Positions 28,673 to 37,900 of a DNA stretch of 64,000 nucleotides are shown piece after piece; positions within the stretch are counted from its first letter, which is position 1; the number at the start of each line of letters is the position of its first letter. A program made the position numbers and the translations under genes. This DNA is from Streptococcus mitis (GTDB lineage Bacteria > Bacillota > Bacilli > Lactobacillales > Streptococcaceae), in NCBI RefSeq assembly GCF_001281025.1, contig NZ_CP012646.1, forward strand, positions 1,641,001-1,705,000, in the 5' to 3' direction. Below the pieces are notes generated by a model. That model made no database searches, was not told the origin of the DNA, and saw only the letters and a program-made list of their open reading frames with translations.

Positions 28673-28684
28673 GATTACACTTAC

Positions 28685-28712
28685 AGTATAGCACTCTAAG
28701 AATAGGTGTCAA
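28685..28712 (-). promoter_or_regulatory. tRNA-Thr promoter
   Basis: Minus-strand TTGACA (28707-28712), 16-bp spacer, TATACT (28685-28690), 12 bp before the tRNA. Confidence 0.85.
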
Positions 28713-28772
28713 GAATTTTTCATCTCTATTAGAAAAAGCCTGTCCTGAGACAAGGCTTTGGTATTCTATTAT

Positions 28773-29558
28773 TTACGAACCTGCACTTTCGTAGGCATCC
28801 AAGCCCCTATCCCAAAGTTTAAGGGAAATGACAAAGAAAACCAGAGAAATCAACATCAAACCTCCGATGTTAAAGATTACATCCTTGTCCTGCAAGAAAT
28901 AGCTGGCAGGATAGTAGGCCGTAAAGGCAAATGGCACGATAAAGCTAATCAACCATCGAAGGACTGAATTGTAAATGGAAATGGGATACTTGGCAAAATC
29001 ATTAAACATATAAAAAATGTAAATCATTGCTCCTGACTGCTTGGTCCAAAAAGCGATGCTGGCTGTCGCTATCTTCAAGGAAGTATAAATCAAGGTCGCA
29101 AAAGGAATGCAGACTAGGAAAAGTAGGAATTTTGGAAGAGTCCAAGCAATGCTAGATACCGTTGTCGCTAGTAGGATCCCACCAACCAAGAGTTCTCCCA
29201 AGGCATCAATCTGAAAAGTCTCAACTAGAATATGAAAGAGAGGATTGATAGGACGTGTCAAATACTTGTCAAACTCCCCTTTTCGCACCAAGCGTTGTCC
29301 CAGTGCCCAGAGATTGTCAAAAAAGAGATGGTCCAGTCCCTTGGGAACCAAGGAAAATCCATAGATAAAAGCAATTTCTTGAAAAGTCCAACCTTCTAGG
29401 GATGGGATGTGTTGAAAGATGACATTGAGAAACAAGAGGTTCAAGCCTTGGGTCAGAAAAACTCCCAGAACACCAACTACAAAATCCACCTTGTATTCCA
29501 TGATTTGCTTGATGTATTGTCTGATAAAAATCAGATGCATGCGTTGATATTTTTTCAT
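28773..29558 (-). CDS. ABC-2 type exporter permease (second)
   Basis: A 261-residue membrane protein with about six helices, of the DUF990/ABC-2 family (PF06182-like): RQYIKQIMEYKVDFVVG at the N-terminus and RLVRKGEFDKYLTRPINPLFH in the cytoplasmic loop. It pairs with the preceding permease and the ATPase. The transported compound is unknown; related systems export antimicrobial compounds or lipids. It follows the first permease by one base. Confidence 0.82.
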   Translation of the reverse strand: MKKYQRMHLIFIRQYIKQIMEYKVDFVVGVLGVFLTQGLNLLFLNVIFQHIPSLEGWTFQEIAFIYGFSLVPKGLDHLFFDNLWALGQRLVRKGEFDKYLTRPINPLFHILVETFQIDALGELLVGGILLATTVSSIAWTLPKFLLFLVCIPFATLIYTSLKIATASIAFWTKQSGAMIYIFYMFNDFAKYPISIYNSVLRWLISFIVPFAFTAYYPASYFLQDKDVIFNIGGLMLISLVFFVISLKLWDRGLDAYESAGS

Positions 29559-29559
29559 A

Positions 29560-30378
29560 CTAACCTCCTTGAATGGTAATAAAGGACTGGACTCGTTTCC
29601 AAATCAACTGAGACAAGCCCACCATCACTAAGAGCCAGAAAAACTGCAAAGCGAGCGCCTGAAGAATCTGATTGGCATCGTATTTCCCAACGATAATCAT
29701 GACCGGAGTGTAAATCAAGGATGAAAAAGGCAGGAAGGACAGAATATCTGAAACAACCTTGGGAAAGAAAGCCAAGGGAATCAAACTTCCAGACATAAAA
29801 GCCACTATGGAAGTCTTGAGTAGATTGGAACCCCAAAGATTTTTAAACACGAAGGCAGAAAATCCAAAGCAGATATTAAAGAAAAAGTTAATCAGATAGG
29901 CCAGCGTTAAACTAAAAAGATAAAGGACAGTTAATCCCAGCACTTCTACAATCCCTTGCCCAGATAAGATTTTCATCAAAACAATGACACTTAAAAATGG
30001 TAGTCCAACGCTGATAAAAATCAACCACTTGGAACCAAGCTCAGTGAAAAGATAGGAGGCTGCAAAATGCACTGGTCTCAACAAGCGCATGATAATAGAG
30101 CCATCCTTGACCTCCTCCCCAATCATAAAGGACGAATCGGATCTAGTCAGAAGATTGGTCACAAAACTCATAATGATGTAGAGGGTGATATCTGCCATAC
30201 TAAAACCCTGAATCAAGGACTCTTGCGAAGAATCAAAGACAGCCTTCCAGAGATAAAAAGCCACAAAAGCACCCATGACATCGCCGATCCGATAGAGAAT
30301 AAAGTTGACTCGATAGGTAATCAATTCCTGAACACCTGCATTGATAAAGGGTTTATAACGTCTCCACAATTTGACCAT
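29560..30378 (-). CDS. ABC-2 type exporter permease (first)
   Basis: A 272-residue permease with about six helices and the matching loop EEVKDGSIIMRLLRPVHFAAS. The start is the ATG at 30378, one base after the ATPase stop; a longer frame upstream lies inside the ATPase gene. It is paralogous in layout to the next permease, forming a heterodimeric membrane part. Confidence 0.82.
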   Translation of the reverse strand: MVKLWRRYKPFINAGVQELITYRVNFILYRIGDVMGAFVAFYLWKAVFDSSQESLIQGFSMADITLYIIMSFVTNLLTRSDSSFMIGEEVKDGSIIMRLLRPVHFAASYLFTELGSKWLIFISVGLPFLSVIVLMKILSGQGIVEVLGLTVLYLFSLTLAYLINFFFNICFGFSAFVFKNLWGSNLLKTSIVAFMSGSLIPLAFFPKVVSDILSFLPFSSLIYTPVMIIVGKYDANQILQALALQFFWLLVMVGLSQLIWKRVQSFITIQGG

Positions 30379-30379
30379 C

Positions 30380-31372
30380 TTAGAGCTCCTTTCGGTAGAA
30401 GCGGCGGATAATATCTTCAATATCCGTATCCATCATCTTCAAGTCGCGGATTTCAAAATCAGACAGGGTTTGCTTGATAATATCAGCTGACTGGTAGCGA
30501 GAACTATCGAATTCAATGTTGAGACTATTCCCTTGTCTATCAATGGCCATATCCGAAAAGCCTTCATAGTGAGAAACTAGATGACTTTGACCTGGTAGCA
30601 GTTCAAAGGAGAGAGTCTTCATCTTGCCAAATGTATCCTTAAGCTGGCTAACCGTTCCATCAAAAATCTCTTGCCCCTTGTCAATCATAAAAATCCGATC
30701 ACAGAGCTGCTCAATGTCGCTCAGGTCGTGAGTGGTCAAGAGAATGGTTGTCTCTTCCTCTTGATTGATTTGGGTAATAGCCCGACGAATGTTATCCTTG
30801 ACCGAAACGTCCAAACCAATGGTCGGCTCATCTAAAAAGAGAACCTTGGGATTGTGAAGCAAGGAAGCCGCAATATCCGCCCGCATCCTTTGACCCAGTG
30901 AAAGAGTCCGCACGGGATCCTTGATAAAGTCCTTCAAATCCAAGACTTCATTCAAAAAGTCCATACGCTTATGGAAGAGCGAGTCTGGTACATCATAAAT
31001 CTCCTTTAAAACCGTGTAGGTCTCTTGCAGTGCCAAATCCCACCATAGCTGGGTTCGTTGTCCAAAAACTACGCCAATATCTTTGACATAATCTTGACGA
31101 TTGTCCTGGGGAATCTTGCCATTAATCCGACAAAAACCAGATGTCGGTTTCAAAATTCCTGTCAGCATTTTAATGGTTGTCGACTTCCCTGCACCATTGG
31201 CCCCGATAAATCCTAAAATTTGCCCCTTGGGAACCTCAAAGGTCAAATCTTTGACCGCTTCAAAGGTCTGTTTTTCAGGATGAATAAAGGAGCGTAATGC
31301 CCCCTTCAACCCCGGTTCCTTAACAGTCTTCACAAAATTTTTCTGAAGATGTTCCACTTCTATCATTGCCAT
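30380..31372 (-). CDS. ABC transporter ATP-binding protein (NatA/CcmA type)
   Basis: A 330-residue ATPase: Walker A GANGAGKST, signature LSLGQRMRADIAASLLH, Walker B VLFLDEPTIGLD and switch His in TTHDLSDIE. A C-terminal ~80-residue accessory domain follows. It powers the two ABC-2 permeases encoded immediately downstream. The promoter (31487-31515) carries a strong cre-like site across its -35, suggesting repression by CcpA on good carbon sources. Export substrate unknown. Confidence 0.88.
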   Translation of the reverse strand: MAMIEVEHLQKNFVKTVKEPGLKGALRSFIHPEKQTFEAVKDLTFEVPKGQILGFIGANGAGKSTTIKMLTGILKPTSGFCRINGKIPQDNRQDYVKDIGVVFGQRTQLWWDLALQETYTVLKEIYDVPDSLFHKRMDFLNEVLDLKDFIKDPVRTLSLGQRMRADIAASLLHNPKVLFLDEPTIGLDVSVKDNIRRAITQINQEEETTILLTTHDLSDIEQLCDRIFMIDKGQEIFDGTVSQLKDTFGKMKTLSFELLPGQSHLVSHYEGFSDMAIDRQGNSLNIEFDSSRYQSADIIKQTLSDFEIRDLKMMDTDIEDIIRRFYRKEL

Positions 31373-31486
31373 ATCTATCTCCCTATGTAAGGAATAGCAA
31401 CATTGTGTTTTTGACTACAAGTATTCTAAATCCTTACTTTCTATACCTTCTACATTTTATTACTACAAAAGGCTTTATACCAACCT

Positions 31487-31515
31487 ATTATAATCCAATA
31501 AAAACTAGAATGCAA
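31487..31515 (-). promoter_or_regulatory. Promoter of the ABC exporter operon
   Basis: Minus-strand TTGCAT (31510-31515), 17-bp spacer, TATAAT (31487-31492), leaving a leader of about 108 nt. Confidence 0.6.
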
Positions 31516-31524
31516 GCGTTTGCC
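31511..31524. promoter_or_regulatory. cre-like (CcpA) site overlapping the exporter -35
   Basis: TGCAAGCGTTTGCC matches TGnAAnCGnTnnCA at every fixed position but the last. Read on the other strand it also has only one mismatch. Confidence 0.65.
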
Positions 31525-31570
31525 TAAAATTTATGAAATTGAAAATTTTTCTCTTAAAGTGCTATTTTTA

Positions 31571-31681
31571 TACTCAATGAAAATCAAAGAGCAAACTAGG
31601 AAGCTAGATGCAGGTAGCTCAAAGCACAGCTTTGAGGTTGCAGATAAATCTGACGTGGTTTGAAGAGATTTTCGAAGAGTA
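31571..31681 (-). repeat. Truncated BOX element
   Basis: About 111 bp beginning TACTCAATGAAAATCAAAGA and ending GATTTTCGAAGAGTA, the known ends of pneumococcal BOX (boxC and boxA). A short boxB-like hairpin AGCACAGCTTTGAGG lies between. Most of boxA, including the region used for BOX-PCR priming, is missing. The rest of the 31373-31770 interval holds the exporter promoter and the fba terminator. Confidence 0.75.
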
Positions 31682-31721
31682 TTAGTCCAAAATTCTGGCT
31701 TAATAGTCTCCTTAAAACACC

Positions 31722-31747
31722 AAAAAACCCACCCAATGGGCAGGTTT
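31722..31747 (-). terminator. fba terminator
   Basis: Minus-strand AACCTGCCC-ATT-GGGTGGGTT followed by TTTT, directly after the fba stop. Confidence 0.85.
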
Positions 31748-31770
31748 CTATTCTATATTATTCAGCTAGA

Positions 31771-32652
31771 TTAAGCTTTACCTTCTGAACCGAATACGTC
31801 GATACGTTCTTCAACTGATGCTTGGATAGCTTTTACACCGTCAGCCAAGAATTTACGTGGGTCGAAGAGTTTTTTCTTGTCGTATTCTGCTTCGTTTGCT
31901 TCGTAATCACGAGCGAATTTACGAGTTGCGTTAGCGAATGCGATTTGGCATTCAGTGTTAACGTTAACTTTGGCAACACCAAGTTTGATAGCTGCTTGGA
32001 TTTGCTCATCAGGAATACCTGATCCACCGTGCAATACGATTGGGAATCCAGGAAGAGCTTCTGTCAATTTTTGCAAGTGGTCAAGGTCAAGACCTTCCCA
32101 GTTTGCTGGGTAAGGACCGTGGATGTTACCGATACCAGCTGCCAAGAAGTCGATACCAGTTTCAACCATTGCTTTAGCGTCTTCGATTGGAGCCAATTCA
32201 CCTTTACCGATGATTCCGTCTTCTTCACCACCGATAGTACCAACTTCAGCTTCTACTGAGATACCTTTAGCGTGTGCTTTTTCAACAACTTCTTTAGCCA
32301 ATTTAAGGTTTTCTTCAACTGGAAGGTGTGAACCGTCAAACATGATTGAAGTGTAACCAACTTCGATACACTCAAGTGCATCTTCGTAGTGACCGTGGTC
32401 AAGGTGGATAGCTACTGGTACAGTGATACCCATTGATTCAACAAGGTTAGCGATCAAGTTGCGAGCAACTTTGTAACCACCCATGTATTTAGCAGCACCC
32501 ATTGAAGTTTGGATCAAAACTGGAGCTTTTTTAGCTTCTGCTGCGCGCAAGATAGCTTGAGTCCACTCAAGGTTGTTTGTGTTAAATCCACCAACTGCAT
32601 AACCGTTGTCACGAGCTGCTTGGACAAATTTTTCTGCTGAAACGATTGCCAT
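31771..32652 (-). CDS. fba: Class II fructose-1,6-bisphosphate aldolase
   Basis: Glycolytic zinc enzyme splitting fructose-1,6-bisphosphate. 293 residues. Zinc and active-site motifs: IHLDHGHYEDALE, EAEVGTIGGEEDG, GIGNIHGPYP and VLHGGSGIPDEQI. Codon use is strongly optimised (many ACT, GTT, GAA), as expected for a highly expressed gene. Located behind vncRS, as in pneumococcus. Confidence 0.97.
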   Translation of the reverse strand: MAIVSAEKFVQAARDNGYAVGGFNTNNLEWTQAILRAAEAKKAPVLIQTSMGAAKYMGGYKVARNLIANLVESMGITVPVAIHLDHGHYEDALECIEVGYTSIMFDGSHLPVEENLKLAKEVVEKAHAKGISVEAEVGTIGGEEDGIIGKGELAPIEDAKAMVETGIDFLAAGIGNIHGPYPANWEGLDLDHLQKLTEALPGFPIVLHGGSGIPDEQIQAAIKLGVAKVNVNTECQIAFANATRKFARDYEANEAEYDKKKLFDPRKFLADGVKAIQASVEERIDVFGSEGKA

Positions 32653-32798
32653 TTTATCAGGCCTCCTGTATATTTTTATGGGTCATCCCATTTACATTGT
32701 TCATTTTATCACTTTTTGACAAAAAAATCTAGTTTTTCCCGCAGTTTCGATTGAATTTCTTCTAGCTTCATCTATGTAAACCCTTTCTCTCCCTAGTC

Positions 32799-34121
32799 TT
32801 AGGCGATTCTTGGAAAAGCTATGAAGAAGGTCAAACGATTCTCCTTCATCTCAAAACGATAAGGTAATTTTTCATGTTCCAATAGACTCTTGACCACAAA
32901 GAGCCCCATCCCAGAACCCTTGGCCTTGCGACTAGCATTATCAGAAAAAGACTGAGCCAGTTTTTCTTGTTCTTCAGGACTACAGCTATTCTCGATAAAA
33001 AGTTCCCCTTCTCTCTCTCCGATGCGGACCAAGCCGCCTGGAATGGAGTGCTTGATAGCATTGCTGATGAGATTAGACAGGATTAATTTCATCACAGATG
33101 GATTTAGATAAGCCTGCTGGTGGTTCAAACTATTGTCAATCTGAAGTTCTCTCTCCTTTGCTAGCAAAGAATAATCTTGAACTAGACTTTGCGTCATCTG
33201 GAGGAGATCTATTATTTCCCTATCATCTCGCAATTCCTGCACAGAAGAGAGAGAAAGTATCTGGAGAACGTGGTGATTGAGCTCATCCACAATTCCTAAG
33301 GCTACTCCCAGATAGCGGTCTCTATCCTTATAACGACCGATATTTTCTTTCATGTTTTCAATCAGGATTTTCAAACTAGCTAAGGGTGTTTTCAGTTCAT
33401 GGGAAGCCCCTCGTAGGAATTCGACCTTCATCTTTTCCAGCTGGAGAATAGCTTCATTCTTGTCATGCAAGTCCGCAATGACAGTCAAAAGATGCTGGTA
33501 GAGGCTATTGATTTGTTCCTTGAGATCACCAATCTCATCCCTAGAATCCACGTGCAATCGCACTTGGGCATCCAGTTCCATCATTCTACGAGTTACTCGC
33601 TTGATTTCCAAAATCGGGGCAACAATGGTCCGAGCATAGATATAGGCTACCAAAAGGGAAATCAGAAAGGATGCCAGCAAGGTATAGGGAAGAAACTGGA
33701 GACTGATTTGCTCTGCTTCCTTTTGCAAATCCATGGACGCTAAAAACTGGAGAGTCATGGTACCACCGTCCTGCGTTTTCACCTCGCGCTCCTCGATAAA
33801 AAGAGAGGTTGTCTGGCGATCTGTATCCAGAGGAAGGCTGTCCTTTACTTCTAACTTGTCCTCGGTCATCTCGCCCTTGACGGTCCCCTTGATATCACTA
33901 GTCTGAGAATACAAGTCTAAGACTTGCTCGATATTCTGCCTATCCTTACCTTCTAGGGACTGGGCAATGGCTGTCGCTTTCTGACCAATGGTTTCCTGAC
34001 GATGACTCAGATAAGTCGAAGGAAAAAGAAAATAAATAGCCAAATGAAGGCAGATAACCAGAACACTAAATATCGAGAAGGTATAGATAAATATCTTTGT
34101 AAATAAACCTGTTCGTTTCAT
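32799..34121 (-). CDS. vncS: Sensor histidine kinase VncS
   Basis: A 440-residue membrane kinase: N-terminal helix, an extracellular domain of about 130 residues, a second helix around 140-165, HAMP, and the H-box GASHELKTPLASLK. ATP-binding N and G boxes follow (NLISNAIKHS; GSGMGLFVVKSLL). In pneumococcus VncS was proposed to sense the secreted peptide Pep27. It overlaps vncR by 4 bp. In this genome the pep27 gene is split (see findings), so its ligand is in question. Confidence 0.92.
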   Translation of the reverse strand: MKRTGLFTKIFIYTFSIFSVLVICLHLAIYFLFPSTYLSHRQETIGQKATAIAQSLEGKDRQNIEQVLDLYSQTSDIKGTVKGEMTEDKLEVKDSLPLDTDRQTTSLFIEEREVKTQDGGTMTLQFLASMDLQKEAEQISLQFLPYTLLASFLISLLVAYIYARTIVAPILEIKRVTRRMMELDAQVRLHVDSRDEIGDLKEQINSLYQHLLTVIADLHDKNEAILQLEKMKVEFLRGASHELKTPLASLKILIENMKENIGRYKDRDRYLGVALGIVDELNHHVLQILSLSSVQELRDDREIIDLLQMTQSLVQDYSLLAKERELQIDNSLNHQQAYLNPSVMKLILSNLISNAIKHSIPGGLVRIGEREGELFIENSCSPEEQEKLAQSFSDNASRKAKGSGMGLFVVKSLLEHEKLPYRFEMKENRLTFFIAFPRIA

Positions 34122-34774
34122 TTTCGCTCCAATTTATAACCAACATTGCGCACAGTGAGGATGCAATCCAAGTCTAGCTTTTTCCGCAGTTCCTTGATAT
34201 AAACATCAATGACACGGTCAAAGGGAACCTCATCTGTCGCTTTCCATACGGCATCGATTATCTGAGATCGAGTCAATGCCCTTCCTTCATTTTTCACCAG
34301 ATAGTTCAAAATTTCCAACTCTTTAGCATTAACAGCCACTTCTTGACCTGCTAGGCTGGCACTGTAGCTCTCAAAGTCCACCTTGGTATCCTTATAGGAG
34401 AAGATTCGTCCCGTATCATAATAGCGCTTGAAAATCGCGTCTACCCTCACTTTTAAGAGGGACAGAGAAAAAGGTTTTTCCAGATAGCCATCTGCCAGAG
34501 AGGCAAAGGCACTCATCTTGTATTCCTCATCTTGAAAGGCGGTCAGCATCAAGACAGGGGCCTGACTAGTCTTACGAATCTCCGCTATGACTTCTAAGCC
34601 ATTGAGCTTGGGCATCTGGATGTCCAGTAAAACCAAGGCTACTTCATAGCTGGAAAATTTTTCTAAGGCTTCTTGCCCATCTGCAGCCTCAATGGTTTCA
34701 TAACCACAATCCGTCAAATAGTCACTGATCCCTTCACGGATCATCTCTTCATCTTCTACAATTAAAATTTTCAT
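34118..34774 (-). CDS. vncR: Response regulator VncR (OmpR family)
   Basis: A 218-residue OmpR-type regulator. The receiver domain has the phospho-acceptor Asp in LVLLDIQMPKLNG, then LTAFQDEEYK and YLEKPFS. The C-terminal winged helix ends VRNVGYKLE. Its own -10 TATAAT lies at 34830-34835, inside the degenerate pep27 tail. Candidate target: the TTTCATA direct repeat before vex1 (41918-41935), though this is inference. Confidence 0.92.
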   Translation of the reverse strand: MKILIVEDEEMIREGISDYLTDCGYETIEAADGQEALEKFSSYEVALVLLDIQMPKLNGLEVIAEIRKTSQAPVLMLTAFQDEEYKMSAFASLADGYLEKPFSLSLLKVRVDAIFKRYYDTGRIFSYKDTKVDFESYSASLAGQEVAVNAKELEILNYLVKNEGRALTRSQIIDAVWKATDEVPFDRVIDVYIKELRKKLDLDCILTVRNVGYKLERK

Positions 34775-34817
34775 ACTTTAACTGCTCTCTATTTTTTATT
34801 TTTCTTAGAATAAATAC

Positions 34818-34892
34818 CTACTCTATTTTATTATATCCTCTTACTGGCCTTTTGTCTTTAAGAAACTGACCACTAGATAAAACAAAGAGAGC
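34818..34892 (-). pseudogene. pep27: 3' part of a pep27-like gene
   Basis: Minus-strand frame of 24 codons between two stops, with no start codon: ALFVLSSGQFLKDKRPVRGY then NKIE. From Val onwards it matches residues 8-27 of the pneumococcal Pep27 peptide at about 14 of 20 positions (VLSSGQ, L, DKRP, R, YN). The missing first seven residues of Pep27 appear instead 3.4 kb away in the leader of the LysM gene. The fragment begins within the T-tract side of the LysM terminator. The Pep27 sequence is quoted from memory. Confidence 0.75.
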
Positions 34893-34906
34893 CTACCGCT
34901 CTCTCT
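34879..34906 (-). terminator. Terminator of the LysM surface-protein gene
   Basis: Minus-strand AGAGAGC-GGTAG-GCTCTCT followed by TTGTTTT. Its 3' arm and T-tail overlap the start of the pep27-like fragment. Confidence 0.8.
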
Positions 34907-34936
34907 GCTCACATTTGGCTCTCTATGGACTGAAAA

Positions 34937-37900
34937 TTATTTAGCTGCTTTTGAAAATGTTACAACGTAATTATAATCTTTCCCATTAGCTTGATATACA
35001 TAGTCCTCTTTGAAAGTATAGCCACGTTTGCTCAACTCTTCTTTCTTAGCATCAACTTGGTTCTTGACAGCTGCTTTAACCTGTTCATTTGTTGAACCTT
35101 CCGCGACTTCAAGAGGAGTTCCATTGATATCTCCTAGGAAACCTGCAATATCTTTCATTTGATCAAAGTTATAAAAAACATTGACTTTGACCTTTTGAGG
35201 AGCTGGCTGTTCTAGACTTCTACGATTTCTGCTAGCGCGTGGTTGAACTGCTGGAGCCATTCTGAAACCTGAAGTTCCTGTAGTCTCCTTAGTGAATGTA
35301 ACGACGTAGTTATAATTTTTCACAGTAGTATCTTGTTCAAAAATAATGTCATTTTTCACATGATACCCTCTAGCAGCTAAGTCTTTTATCTTGGCTTGAA
35401 TTTTTTCTTTTACTAGCTCTTTTGCCTGTGCTTCACTCGTTCCAGCAGGAATTTTGACAGTGTTATCTTCTCCCGGGTCAGATAGAAAACCATGAATATC
35501 TGGCATTCCAGCGAAGTTATAGCTAATATTTACAGTTCCATCTGGTTCTGATGTTGAACGTGCCACTCTTCTTGCTCTTGCTTGAACTGATGGGGCATTT
35601 CTAAAACTTGAAGTCCCTTCTGAAGTTGAAGAAGGTTGTGCTGGAGTTGTTGCTGTATCTTCACCAGACCCATGACCTATTGCTGTACTTCCATCATTAA
35701 TAGTAGTACCCTCATTACGACCATTTGTTAAATTATCTTTATTATAATTTGGTGCAGGTAATTCTTCACCTGGAACATTAATCTCATCAATCTTAGTTTG
35801 ATATTCATCCGTAGCATCTACTGCTGCATCGTGATCTTTAGCATTATTTATCGCTTCTAATCCTGCTTCTTTTAATTCTTTTAATTGAGCTTCTAACTTA
35901 GCTTTTTCTGCTTCATCTTTAACTTTTTCAATTTCACTAAGTTTTGAAGCCGCAATTTTTTCAATAACATCTTTTCCATCTTTTTTTGCTTCCTCAAGTT
36001 TTTCACCTTTAGGTGCTACTTCTTCAGACGGAGTATCTTCTTTGGGTGCCGGAGCCGGATTTGATGTATCTCCATTTTGATTAGTTGGTAGTTTATCCTC
36101 TTTGGGTGTTGTTACTTCTGGTTTTGAAGCTGGAGTTTCAGGTTGTTCTGTAGTCCCTGTGTTTGAAGTAGTACCATATGTTAGCGGACTTGATGTTGCT
36201 GTATTCCCTGAATCATTTGTAGCTTCCGCAGATGGAGTATTAGAAGGTTCTGACGTTGTTTCAGATTTACCTGATTCTCCAGCTGGCTGTTCAGTGAAAT
36301 TGGGCTCGCCTGAAGCGTCCAGTGACGAAGTTGAGTCACCTGTAGGAGTTTCAGATGGTGTTCCTGACTCGTCTGAATGATTGCCTGTTGATGGAGATTC
36401 AACTGAAGAACCTGATTCATCGTCTTTCGGTGCTGATGACGCTGGTGTTGCTGGTTCTTCCACTTTCGGCGCTGGTGTCGTTGGTTCCTCTGCTTTCGGT
36501 GCTGGTGTCGCTGGTTCTTCCACTTTCGGTGCTGGTGTTGCTGGTTCCTCTACTTTTGGTGATGGAGTCGATGGTTCTTCCACTTTTGGTGCTGGAGTCG
36601 ATGGCTCCTCTACTTTTGGTGATGGAGTCGATGGTTCTTCCACTTTTGGCGCTGGAGTCGATGGCTCCTCTACTTTTGGTGATGGAGTCGATGGTTCTTC
36701 CACTTTTGGCGCTGGAGTCGATGGCTCCTCCACTTTTGGTGATGGAGTCGATGGTTCTTCTGCTTTTGGCGCTGGAGTCGATGGCTCCTCTACTTTTGGC
36801 GCTGGAGTCGATGGTTCTTCTGCTTTTGGCGCTGGAGTCGATGGTTCTTCCACTTTTGGCGTTGTTGCCACTGGCTCTTTTGTTTTTGGCTCAGTTGCTG
36901 CTGGTTCTTCTGCTTTTGGTGCTGAAGACGCTGGCTCCTCTACTTTTGGCGCTGGAGTCGATGGTTCTTCTGCTTTTGGCATTGAAGTCGATGGCGCTTC
37001 TACTTTCGGTGCCGGAGTCACTGGTACCTCTGCTTTTGGTGCTGGAGTCAATGGCGCTTCTGCTTTCGGTGCTGGAGTCGATGGTGCCTCTGCTTTCGGT
37101 GCTGGAGTTGCTGGTGCCTCTGCTTTTGGTGCTGGAGTTGCTGGCTCTTCTGTTTTCGGTGCTGGAGTCGATGGTAACTCTGCTTTTGGTGCTGAAGTCG
37201 ATGGTCCTTCTGCTTTTGGCATTGGAGACGCTGGTGCCTCTGCTTTCGGTGCTGGAGTCGATGGTTCTTCTGCTTTTGGCATTGGAGTCGATGGCGCTTC
37301 TACTTTCGGTGCCGGAGTCACTGGTACCTCTGCTTTTGGCGCTGGCGCTTCAGAACTTGGATTTGAAGCTACAGGTTGATTTGTAGTTCCTATATTTGAA
37401 GGGGCCTTGTCTGCTGCTGGACTTGATTCAGTTGAGTTTCCTGACCCATTTGTAGTATATGCAGATGGAGCATTTAAAGTTTCTGACCTTGTTTCTGCTT
37501 TTGACGCTACTGGAGCTTCTGTTTCTTCCTTAACTTCTGGGCTTGTCTCTGCTGGTGCTTCTGAGGCAAGTTCTTCACCCGATTCTTCCGCTCTTTCCAC
37601 TACTGGAGCTGATACAGGCTGATAGACTGGGCTATAGTTCACAGCCATTTTTTCAACTTTCTCAGTGACATCTGTTAATTCAAAAGTAACAGCTTTTGTC
37701 TCTTGATCTTTCTTGAGCAAGACTTCGTAAGTGCGAACTTCGCCACTTGCACCACTTTCCTTGATGACAATCTTGTGTTTTGTGACTGTATCTGAAATCG
37801 TTTCAGCTTCAGTAAAGTACAATTCATTGTGCGGTAAGAATAAATTCTTGCCTGAAGTTTGATTCATTTCTTGGAGTACATCTACAGGGATATTACTTGC

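Noticed and set aside
31571-31681. Reading this repeat as a RUP element
   Set aside because: Its ends match BOX boxC/boxA better than what I recall of RUP, which has IS630-like ends.
36440-37350. 30-bp repeats considered as a CRISPR array
   Set aside because: Units are contiguous, in-frame coding repeats with no spacers.
36355-37386. Two long plus-strand open frames (over 330 codons) opposite the LysM gene
   Set aside because: They arise because the 30-bp repeats lack stops in all frames. The translations are monotonous (GSSTFGAGVD, ALESMAPLLL) with no start context.
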